A stretch of DNA of 32,906 nucleotides from Nemertoderma westbladi (taxonomy: Eukaryota > Xenacoelomorpha > Nemertodermatida > Nemertodermatidae). Shown in pieces: positions 21,332 to 30,237 of this stretch. The DNA is taken from the NCBI GenBank assembly GCA_032718475.1, contig JAUCBJ010006430.1, positions 1-32,906 on the forward strand, given 5' to 3'. The notes beneath the pieces are model-generated. The model was not told the DNA's origin, made no database searches, and worked only from the letters and a program-made list of their open reading frames with translations. A program made the position numbers and the translations under genes. The number at the start of each line of letters is the position of its first letter. Positions within the stretch are counted from its first letter, which is position 1.

Positions 21332-22387
21332 TACCAAGGTTACGGATATAGATACCTGAAAACTGATAAAAAACAGAAAGTTACTACAACTGTAGTATAA
21401 TAAACACAAGTCAGTACAAGTTTGCATATCCTCATTAATTAATTGCTGAATTAAATGCTAAAATATGATTTAGTTTTAATATTTGCAATGTTAAAACATT
21501 TCACGTTTAAATATTCATCATACTTTGCCAGGAAAAACACCATTTATTATTCGAGGAATGATGTGAATGGTTGTTCTGTTTCTGTGACAAAATCCTAATG
21601 GTAAAACAACACACAGAGACTAGAGTTAATGTTAAATTTCAGTATGTTTTGTTTTGCCTCTTTGAAAAATAACGAAAAAACAGTTTTTTCATTAACAAAA
21701 TTTATTCTGAATGCTAGCCACTATTATACAATTTCTCTTTGTACCTTCGCAGACCTCTGTCAAAAAAAATTAGGAGACAGGATCCATAATATGGCGGGAA
21801 ATGAAGTTATTTTGCATTTTTCTCGAAGCAACATTTTTTGGGGAGTGTTTTATCTGGCTCTTTGGTCACGAAATAACAATAATAATACAGTATATTGATG
21901 GGGGCTTGAGTTGATTATACAATAATACAATATACAAATTCAATGTTCAATTGTTAGCAGTCTGTTGCCATTTTAACAACCGTAGAGTGTGCATTACTTT
22001 GTACCGCTGCCCCGTGCATCTAACTACCGAAGGCTACAGGTGATAAAGTGCAATCACATCAATACCTGAATACAGTAGATCAAAGACAGTCTAATAAACT
22101 CTATTTATTTTACAGGCCCTACTGCCAGAGCCAGTCCATCAATTAAGATCAGCCGAGGTAGTGTGTGCAAACCACACTAGCTAAGACGAACAGTCGGGAT
22201 CCTGGGGACAACACAGGCTCCCATCACAGTACAAAGTACATTACTCTAGTATAAATAGTATGCAATTAGAGTAGGCACTGACTTACTGATATAAAAGGCC
22301 TACTGTAATCTGACTGCCAGACTGCTTGACGCCACTTGGACGGAAATAAGCAGCTAATCGCCACACGCGTTGCCTAGTTGTTCTTAG

Positions 22388-24280
22388 ATGGCAGCCTGTT
22401 GTGGCTGCAACGGGAAGACTGGTCGGTGCAGGAAGTGCGTCTGCGCGAAAGCACATAGAAACTGTAGTATCAGTTGCGCCGCGAGGAAGAATGGGAATTG
22501 TGAAAACATCGGTACTTCGTTAGTTCAGCCGTCATCTTCCCAGCCACTGCCGGACCGGGGCAGTGCTGTTCAGTTAACGCGGATGTTCCTTTCTCAGCCA
22601 TTAGATACATGTTCTCCGTCGGCAGATGAAACCTTGTTGGACAATGATGGAAGGTTATTATCTCTCTCATCTTCATCTGTTGGCGTTAAGTCTGGGGCAA
22701 TTCCTAGTCACGCCGGTGCTGGTCCCAAGCTGTATGGTGCTTGTACTGGTCAGTCTGGTGTTGGCCCAGGGTTGTCTGGGGTTGGTACGAGTCAGTCTGG
22801 TGATGGTCTCAAGCTGTCTGGAGTAGTTCCCTGTTTGTCTGGGGTTGGTACTTGTCAGTCTGGTGTTGGACCAGGGTTGTTTTGGGTTGGTACAAGTCAG
22901 CCTGGTGATGGTCTCGAGATGTCTGGAGTAGGTCCCGGCCTGTCTGTGGTTGGTACTTGTCAGCCTGGTGTTGGCCCAGGGTTGTCTGGGGTTGATACTG
23001 GTCTGTCTGGTGTTGGTCCACAGGTTGGTACTGATCCGTCTGGTGTTGGTTCCGAGCTGTCTGGTACTTGTTCTGGCCAGTCTGGTGTTGGCCCAGAGTT
23101 GTCTGGGGTTGGTACGAGTCAGTCTGCTGATGGTCTCGAGCTGTCTGGAGTAGGTCCCAGTCAGTCTGGGTTTGGTACTAGTCAGTCTGGTTTTGGCCAA
23201 GGGTTGTCATTGGTTGGTACAGGGTTGTCTGGTGTTGGTCTCGAGCCGTCTGAAGTAGGTCCCTGTACAGTCCCGGACGTTGGTGTATCTGTCCCCTCGG
23301 CCCTGGATGACAGTGTTTCTGTCCCCTCAGCCCAGGATGTCGGTGTATCTGTCCCCTCAGCCCTGGATGACGGTGTATCTCTCCCCTTTGTCCCGGACGT
23401 TGGTGTATCAGTACCCTCAGCCCAGGATGACGTCCCGGTTTTTGGTGTATCTGTCCTTTCAGCCCAGAATTACGGTGTATCTGTCCCCTCGGTCCAGGAC
23501 GTTGGTGTATCTGTCCCCTTGGCCCCAGATGACGGTGTTTCTTTCCCCTCAGCCCAGGATGACGGTGTATCTGTCCCATCGACCCAGGATGTTGGTGTAT
23601 CTGTCCCCTCAGCCCAGGATGTCGGTGTGTCTGTCCCCTTGATCACGGATGTCGGTGTATCTGTCCCCTTTGTCCCGGACATTGGTGTATCTGTCCCCTC
23701 AGCCGCTGTTGTCGGTGTATCTGACCCCTCAGCCCAGAATGACAGTGTATCTGTCCCCTCCGTCCCGGACATTGGTGTATCTGTCCCCTCAGCCCAGGAT
23801 GACGGTGTATCTGTCCCCTCAGCCCAGGATGACGGTGAATCTGTCCCCTCAGCCCAGGATGACGGTGCATCTGTCCCCTCAGCCCAGGATGATGGTGTAT
23901 CTGTCCCCTTGGCCCCGGATGATGGTGTTTCTGTCCCCTTGGCCCCGGATGACGGTATATCTGTCCCCTCGACCCAGGACGTCACCACAGAGTCTGGTGT
24001 TGTCCCTCAGATCCCCGTGGTATATGGTGTTGTCCCTCAGACCCCCGCGCTGCCTGGTATTGTCCCCCGGGCACCCACAGTGTCTGGTGGTGGAACTACA
24101 CTGACTGGAACCCCGAATGCCACATTGGCTCAATCAACCGCTGCTACTACATCAGTCAAATGGTTTACAAACATTGTTCCTCTTTTGGAATTATCTAACA
24201 AGATTAATAAAGTGTATGACGTAATAGTTCACTGGCGCCCCAACCTGTTCCTGCTCCCACCCGGTGCAATTGGGCGCTAG
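22388..24280 (+). CDS. N-terminal part of CXC-RT protein: CXC domain and repeat region
   Basis: Open for 630 codons from the ATG at 22388 to an in-frame TAG. Residues 4-38 form a cysteine-rich domain (CCGCNGKTGRCRKCVCAKA, then C..SC..RKNGNCEN) with CXC spacing like Tesmin/TSO1 CXC motifs, probably zinc-binding and nucleic-acid-binding. A Ser/Pro-rich linker follows, then about 190 residues of S/G-V/D-G-x-G-x repeats and 23 units of ten residues (GVSVPSAQDD type). After residue ~595 comes non-repetitive sequence ending IVHWRPNLFLLPPGAIGR, the usual lead-in to the RT in relatives I recall from cnidarians and sponges. The TAG is probably a mutation, because homologous sequence continues in the same frame. 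No promoter is recognised upstream. Confidence 0.75.
   Translation: MAACCGCNGKTGRCRKCVCAKAHRNCSISCAARKNGNCENIGTSLVQPSSSQPLPDRGSAVQLTRMFLSQPLDTCSPSADETLLDNDGRLLSLSSSSVGVKSGAIPSHAGAGPKLYGACTGQSGVGPGLSGVGTSQSGDGLKLSGVVPCLSGVGTCQSGVGPGLFWVGTSQPGDGLEMSGVGPGLSVVGTCQPGVGPGLSGVDTGLSGVGPQVGTDPSGVGSELSGTCSGQSGVGPELSGVGTSQSADGLELSGVGPSQSGFGTSQSGFGQGLSLVGTGLSGVGLEPSEVGPCTVPDVGVSVPSALDDSVSVPSAQDVGVSVPSALDDGVSLPFVPDVGVSVPSAQDDVPVFGVSVLSAQNYGVSVPSVQDVGVSVPLAPDDGVSFPSAQDDGVSVPSTQDVGVSVPSAQDVGVSVPLITDVGVSVPFVPDIGVSVPSAAVVGVSDPSAQNDSVSVPSVPDIGVSVPSAQDDGVSVPSAQDDGESVPSAQDDGASVPSAQDDGVSVPLAPDDGVSVPLAPDDGISVPSTQDVTTESGVVPQIPVVYGVVPQTPALPGIVPRAPTVSGGGTTLTGTPNATLAQSTAATTSVKWFTNIVPLLELSNKINKVYDVIVHWRPNLFLLPPGAIGR
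22690..23272 (+). repeat. coding minisatellite 1 (GLSGVGT type, 15-base basic unit)
   Basis: Repeats of GTCTGG(T/G)GTTGG(T/C) encode SGVG followed by P, T, L or S, in higher-order units such as GVGPGLSGVGTSQSGDGLEL. The pattern recurs every 15 bases with longer ~120-base groupings. It is moderately diverged, with no stop in the coding frame. Confidence 0.85.
23276..23977 (+). repeat. coding minisatellite 2: 23 units of ten codons
   Basis: Twenty-two 30-base units and one 42-base unit (unit 6, with four extra codons) run without gap. Consensus peptide is D-D/V-G-V-S-V-P-S-A-Q. The total of 702 bases agrees exactly with 23x30+12. Variation is mainly at positions 2 and 8-10 (SAQ, SAL, LAP, FVP). 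Other frames on both strands stay open because the unit contains no stop in any phase. Confidence 0.95.
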
Positions 24281-26952
24281 TTAGTGGATGAGATGTCCCT
24301 CCTCATGAATTTGTTTATTTCGGGTTCATTAATGGAGGAAGTTGCGATTACAGCGTTAATGATTCTCCCCACATTGTTCCTGCAGAAGCCGAGCCGTTCT
24401 TCGAACGCTGCAACATATAGGAAGGTTCTGGAACAGCGTTTAACTTCCTGGAAGTTGGCCCGGTTCGACGAATTACTGGTTGAGGCGAGGGCGATCCAAG
24501 CCCACCTACCGAAGTCAACATCACGAGCCTTTAAACAGCGGAACAAGTTGGCTGAGAAGGCGTTTTGTAAGCATATGCTTACTGGAAACGTAGCGGCAGC
24601 AACGCTATGTTTGAACGAGCTTGCCAGAAGTCGTGTTCTTAGTTTAGATGAGATGGTGACGGATAAGCGCGGAGTAACCAAGTAGGTTCGGGAAGCATTG
24701 CTGGATAAGCACCCGGCCGCATCGCCAGCCGACCCCTTGATTCTACTAGAACGGTTTCCAGGAGCACCTGAGTTCCGTGGTGACATCTTTGAGAGTATAG
24801 CACAACTCATTCTCAACTGTTTACTGCGAATACGCGGTAATGCGGCCGGACCATCAGGGCTGGATGCCCAAGGGTGGAAGCACCTCGCCACCAAGTTCCG
24901 CAACTCATCGGTGGACCTGTGCAACAGCATTGCGAACTTAGCGAAGAAGATTGCACAGTCAATTGCCAGGTAGCCTCTCATCGCTATTGCGCTGCCAATT
25001 AATTAATTGCACTGGATAAATGTCTGGGCGTCCGACCAATAGGAATCAGCGAAATGCTCCGACGGGTTATTGGGAAGGCGATGATCCACTGCATCTCGGC
25101 GGATCTCCAGGCTGTTTGCGGGATGGCGCAGTTGTGTGTGGGACAGAAGGCAGGGATCGAACACGCGATCCACGCGCTCAATGATGCTTTCGCTGAGGAC
25201 GAGTGCGAGGCCATCCTCCAGATAGACACGAACAATGCATTTAATTCGCTCAACAGCGCCGCAGCCGTGCACAATATCCAACACATTTGTCTGGCCCTAC
25301 ATACCGTGGTCACCAATTGTCACTTGTTCATCAGTTGAGAGCTTCTTCTATCGGAGGAAGGATCGACCCAGGGCGACCCCGTCGCGATGCCAATGTACGC
25401 CGCGGGTGTGCTCCCCCTGGTTGGCGAGGTGGATGACGTTTCTGATGTGGTGCAGAAGTGGTACGCTGATGACGGTAACGGCGCGGGTACGTTGTTGGAG
25501 CTGCGGAAGATGTGGGACGTCGTAGTGTGTCACGGTCCTCTCTATGGATACCACCCAACGAAGTGCCAGTTGCTGGTTAAACAAGGGCTGCTGGACGAGG
25601 CGAAGTGGATATTCCCGGAGGATTGCTTTACATTCAGCACACGGGGAAACAAACTCCTTGGTGGCGTTATTGGGGACGATGAATTCCGGCTGGAGTTTAT
25701 CCAAGCCAGAGTCGAGGAGTTCGTCCAACAGGTCCAGCGCCTCGAGGAGATTGCCCGCACAGACCCCCACTGCACCTACGCCGGTCTGGCGTTCGGACTA
25801 GTTGGCTGATGGCGGTACATCGCCAGAGTGTTCCCTGGGGCGACGGATCACTTCGACCCGCTGGAAGTTTCGGTTCGACATTTCCCCGAGACTCTACAGG
25901 AACGCACCTCAATGGCTGATGTCGAACGCGAGGTACTTTCGCTCCTGGTTAGGTTCGGGGGCCTCGGTATCCCACTGCCTGACGACTTGCAGTCGCAGTA
26001 CGAGAACTCGAGGGAGATCTGCGACCCGTTCAACGCCAGCTACAACATGTCCGAGGTGCGGGAGGCGCAGAAACTCATCGCCAGCCGGATAAAGTCTCGG
26101 TCCACTGCGACGTTGAAGGAGAAGGTGGAGGAAACCCGCGCCAAACTCAGAGACCTGCTGCGGAAGTTGAACGAGTTAGTGTGCGAGAAGGGAGCGTCGA
26201 CGTGGATCAACTCGCGACCGATAACCCTCCACAGTACCCACCTCAATAAGGACGAGTTCCGGTATGGTTGGCAACCCCAGTCTCTTCCAGCTCGTTGTGC
26301 CTGTGGGACACGATTTTCAGTTCAACATATTCTGTCGTGTCCTACAGGTGGATTCCCATCAATCCGTCACAACGAGATCAGGGATTTCGTGGCCGATACG
26401 CTGACTGAGGTTGCCCACAACGTCACCGTGGAACCGCACCTGCAGCCAATTACAGGTGAGATATTCGACCGCCGATCCACTTCCATCGACCAGCAGGCAC
26501 GTGTGGATGCATCAGCTTCTGGCTTCTGGGGTAACCGGTTCCAGAAGACCTTCATAGACATGTCTGTGTTCAACCCCCTAGCGGTGACCTATGCCGCAAT
26601 GTCGCTGGAGGGTGCGCACTCGTTCCACGAGACGAGGAAGTGGAACAAGTACGAGGAACGGGTTCGCGAGGTGGAGCTTGCAACCTTCACTCCATTGATT
26701 TTCTCCGCATTCGGTGGGATGTCGCCTACTACCAGGCAGTTCATCAAACACTTAATTTTGAGGCTGGCCGAGAAACGCGACATCCGGTACGCTGAGTGCT
26801 GCAACTGGGTGAGGCGGCAGGTTAGCTTCGCGCTCCTACGGGCCAGCCTCATGTGCATCTGTGGTTCGCGTTCGGCGCGCAACCAGCCAGTACACCAGGT
26901 CGCCGACACTTCAATCATTCTCACTAATGCGGACTTGGAGGTGTCAGTGTAG
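24281..26952 (+). pseudogene. RT, CCHC knuckle and restriction-like endonuclease of the CXC-RT protein
   Basis: Continuation of the same gene. Order: linker with FLQKPSRSSNAATY; GNAAGPSGLDAQGW (RT block, 24848); after a frameshift near 25000, ALDKCLGVRPIG and GQKAGIEHAIHA; motif A ILQIDTNNAFNSLN (Asp at 25225); motif B GSTQGDP (25366-25380); motif C YADD (25462-25473); thumb region; CCHC knuckle CACGTRFSVQHILSC (26296-26340) followed by RHNEIRDF; then an endonuclease-like core ARVDASASGFW, FIDMSVFNP and K.NKYEERV, consistent with the PD-(D/E)XK type of R2-like non-LTR elements. Breaks: TAG 24278, TAG 24683, TAG 24971, a phase change with TAA near 25004, TGA 25336, TGA 25807. From 25810 the frame is intact to its TAG at 26950-26952. 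All catalytic RT residues remain. The element class is inferred from motifs. Confidence 0.8.
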
Positions 26953-27476
26953 GTTGCGGGGCCGGGGAGGTATCAGTGTAGTTGGTAGGTAGCGGGTTCA
27001 GACTGTGAAATACATAAACTTTAGACTTTTTAAATTTCCCGCTCCATTTTAATTGTTTGTTCAATGTAAATAGGTGATTGGTGTTGTTTTATGTGTGCAT
27101 TTTTGAAAGTTTATAATATTCTGTAATTAAACAAACGTTCTCTATGTGCCAGTGGCACTAGTTCCCCTGATCCAAAAATTAAAATGTTGGTATCTAACTA
27201 AGTTTGGACCCATTTGATGACATTTGCTGCATGCAGGAAGTTATTTCTTGAGTCATGGATCTTTCATTAATGTGTTATATTGTTATAATTTTAATTGTGG
27301 TGCATCGCGATGGTTCAAAATTTCAACCCCCTTGGGATCCGTCAAGATATCTATGAAATTTAGAGAAATTTTTTTTGCCTTCATTTTTTACCATTTGGCA
27401 ACTTTAGCGCACCGGTAGAACAACGAAATCTAAAAAAAGTAGAAAACGCACCACCCTAATATATACGTCTTTAGGG
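26953..27476. other. presumed 3' flank of the CXC-RT gene
   Basis: After the stop, sequence becomes AT-rich, with no poly-A tract or clear element end. A GTGCCAGTGGCAC palindrome lies near 27146. No gene is visible. Confidence 0.4.
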
Positions 27477-27523
27477 CAGTGTGAATGGACGTATTTATAC
27501 GTCATTGGGCGGGAAGGGGTTAA
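27477..27523. mobile_element. solitary piggyBac-like terminus
   Basis: The sequence ends GGGCGGGAAGGGG followed by TTAA (27520-27523), and contains the palindrome GACGTATTTATACGTC (27488-27503). Its reverse complement, TTAACCCCTTCCCGCCCAAT, resembles piggyBac-type MITE ends. I found no matching left terminus nearby. Confidence 0.35.
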
Positions 27524-27734
27524 TCATCTGTTTTGGATTCAATATAAAGTTTTTAAGATACTGTACAGGAGATTAAACACATTACTATTTTCCAATTTGA
27601 TCAAAGCACCGACATACTGTATTCGTTTCGTACCTTGTTCATATAAGTATAAACTAAGAGTATAAACCACAACACTAAGGTGGAGCAAGTGTCAGATACC
27701 GTCAGATCAGATAAGGACAGACGTTTTAGCCATC

Positions 27735-28078
27735 CTATATTAATGCGGTTAAATTCTATAAATCGTTGATAGAAATGGGGAACGATGTTCAATACGAGAA
27801 GTTGCCCAAAAATATAAAATAACGAAAACCACATTATCCCAATGGGTGTGTAACAATTTCCGTTGCTCAAAAAGCCGGCCATTCAAAAGAGGGCGTAAGG
27901 AGCATTTTGAGAGAGGAGCCCCATCGATAATTGATACAAACGTTGAGAAATATGTATAGTATCGGCTCTGATATATATTGGTGATTGTGGTTGGCCACTA
28001 AACCGAGACCAACTAATCCACGTCATAAGGAATGCGTCTGGTGATATTTCCAATCCATGTAATGTCTGCCAACAACCA
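27735..28078 (+). pseudogene. helix-turn-helix transposase remnant
   Basis: A 56-codon open stretch (27789-27959) reads SIREVAQKYKITKTTLSQWV, a good helix-turn-helix of the kind at the N-terminus of pogo/CENP-B-like and Tc1-like transposases. Before it, in another frame, is KFYKSLIEMGN, the expected preceding helix. After a stop and phase change, IGDCGWPLNRDQLIHVIRN (27977 onward) recalls the second CENP-B-type helix-turn-helix (G.PL....L). At least two frameshifts and a stop separate the pieces, and no catalytic DDE region follows. Assignment to a superfamily is tentative. Confidence 0.45.
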
Positions 28079-28570
28079 TAGTAACTCTAGAACAACTTTG
28101 TTTAAATTTTTATTAGTTTCAATTATCAGCGCAATATCCTACTGTATGCAATATAATTTTTAAACGCTTGTACTCTAATAGTAGAAAGTAAAAATAAAAA
28201 TTCTGACTCACCCACGACCCACCCAGGAGTTGCGTGATTCTACCTCTATTTCAAGTTGCATGCAATCTCAATAACAATTTCAGAGGCATTTCTCCTGATG
28301 AAATTAAACAGGTGTTGGACCGAGGAATTTGAACCATCTGTTATAATTGAAAAACTTTGCGAATGAAGTTGATGCACTCATGAATTCTGCCTTTAGATTA
28401 CTTATTTTACTGATTTTTAGTCCAAACAACATTTTATATTGATAAAGCTAGTTACGGTGTAATATGGGTCATCCCTGTTGAATAATTCTTTGCTAAGGGT
28501 TTTTACGCCATCTAGTGCCATTATATGCATATTCTACCTGTGATATGATGTTCGCGTATTATGCCATTGT
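28079..28570. other. unassigned AT-rich stretch
   Basis: No gene found. A short phrase near 28270-28320 (RGISPDEIKQVLDRGI) could be a coding remnant, possibly of the transposase upstream, but it is too short to assign. Confidence 0.3.
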
Positions 28571-28682
28571 GTGGGGCGAGCCACGAAGTGAGTGAGCCTT
28601 AGCGTAGTGGTACCATTAATCAACCTGTGGGGCGAGCCACGAAGTGAGTGAGCCTTAGCGTAGTGGTACCATTAATCAACCT
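28571..28682. repeat. 56-bp perfect tandem duplication
   Basis: GTGGGGCGAGCCACGAAGTG and the following sequence to CAACCT occur twice at a 56-base offset (28571 and 28627) with no visible difference. It immediately precedes the 1.55-kb tandem units. Confidence 0.95.
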
Positions 28683-28683
28683 G

Positions 28684-30237
28684 TCGTTCTGTCGTTCTGT
28701 CGCGTTCAATTTTAAACGTTAATAACTCGGCCAATCTTTGATGAAATCTATCCAAACTTGGTACACATGTTGTTTGGCAAAAGTTTAGAAATTTTCCAAG
28801 TAGAATTTCCGTGTGGCCTTCGAGAAGCTAAGATAATAGCAGTTAATTAGTTAATTAAGTTGATTACTGTAAAAACACCATTTTCAACCTGCCTTTTAAA
28901 GGAAATTAATTGTTTTACAGTATAAGATTTAAATAATTATACTTAAAAATTATACAGATGTAATCCACATACGCCATTCTATTATAGTTTTTAATTAGTT
29001 CAAGTGATTTGCTTTAATAATTGTGTCTTTAATTGATCTAAAGTAATTAAAACGGCGTAAAAAATTGATTCTCATTAAATACTGCTCATTTATTGGCCAA
29101 CATGCTGGTACATAGATGGAAGGATGTGTCTTAAGCCAGCCAGTTGCTGGGAATGATTATTGGTCAAGTCTCTGCTGGTGTGGAGCTAGCTGGGAGTTGT
29201 GGCTGTAGACTAACCAGAGAGGAATTGTAATAGGCAACCAGTATTGCTATTCCAGCCCAGACAGCATTCTTAAATCCAACATCCCAACATTGACTCTACT
29301 ATAAGTGTTGTATTGCTATCTCAGGTAAATGACAGATATAATAACATAAATACCATCCATGGCATGGCTGTTGTAGGCTTCTGAAATAGTTTATTCCACA
29401 ATGTATACGTCTGGTTATTTTTTAATTGAATTTTTGCAAAGTAGTAAAATTAATGTTCTTAAAAATAATATTATTATTTTATATGTAACCTAGGAAATTA
29501 GCTACATTTTTTCGCTGCAGCTTTAAGAGTGTACATTGATTTAATATTATTTCAATACCCATATTACTACATCGGCATAAGATGCGTTGGCGTTGTATCA
29601 CACATCTACACATATCACACATCTCCACATAGATGTATCAACAGTTACTCGCACAGTTTCGAAACTTCGCATAGTTATAACTGTATAAAGATCGTCAGTC
29701 TGCGTTTAGGAAAAATATTTTATGACAAAACAGGACAAGCGACGAGCGCAACGAGGCATATAATGAAGACGAGTACTGCGTTGACTAAATTATTATATAA
29801 ACCACCTGGCTTCACATATTGATCGCATCCCTAGTTATTATTATTATAAAGATCGTCCTAGCCTGCGTTTAAGAAATATATTTAAATACAAAACAGGACG
29901 AACGCAAAGAGGCTTATAATGAAAACGAGTACTGCGTTTATTATATTCCTATAAACCACCTGGCTTTGCATATTTAACGTTCGATTGGAAATAAGTTCGT
30001 GCTACCCTACCGTGGGTGGTAGATGTCGCGGTTATGTATTGGTGGTTGGGAAGGGTGGGGGGGGGGGGGGGGTGGGGGCGGAGAGATTAAAAGGGGTAAA
30101 CACGTACTGTCCCCCTTTCTTTGATTGATTGGTGGTGTGGGTAAATTTCTCAAAACCTGATTTTGTGATACAGTCGCTCAATTTTAATTTGTATCTAATA
30201 ACTGGGCTTCGTGCTGCGCGAAGGCCCCACGAACGTG
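28684..30237. repeat. 1.55-kb tandem unit 1
   Basis: Begins TCGTTCTGTCGTTCTGTCGCG and ends CCCCACGAACGTG. The same sequence follows as unit 2 with few differences. No conserved coding frame is evident; a 97-codon frame at 29529-29822 has no motif I know. A subrepeat occurs twice inside (about 29690-29820 and 29850-29975), sharing GCAACGAGGC-like and ACGAGTACTGCGTT blocks. A poly-G run lies at about 30054-30085. Confidence 0.9.

Noticed and set aside
22673-24133. Long overlapping open frames on both strands across the CXC-RT repeat region (120-175 codons)
   Set aside because: They exist because the 15- and 30-base units contain no stop in any phase. Only the plus-strand frame joins a recognisable domain on both sides.
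24277-24981. 234-codon minus-strand open frame opposite the RT
   Set aside because: It is antisense to RT sequence with clear motifs and has no recognisable domain.
22388-26952. Programmed stop-codon readthrough linking the RT pieces
   Set aside because: Five stops of two kinds plus a frameshift are better explained by mutation.
29529-29822. 97-codon frame repeated at 31092-31385 as a gene in the tandem units
   Set aside because: Both copies are kept only because the units are nearly identical DNA. No motif, low complexity and no codon-level signal visible.
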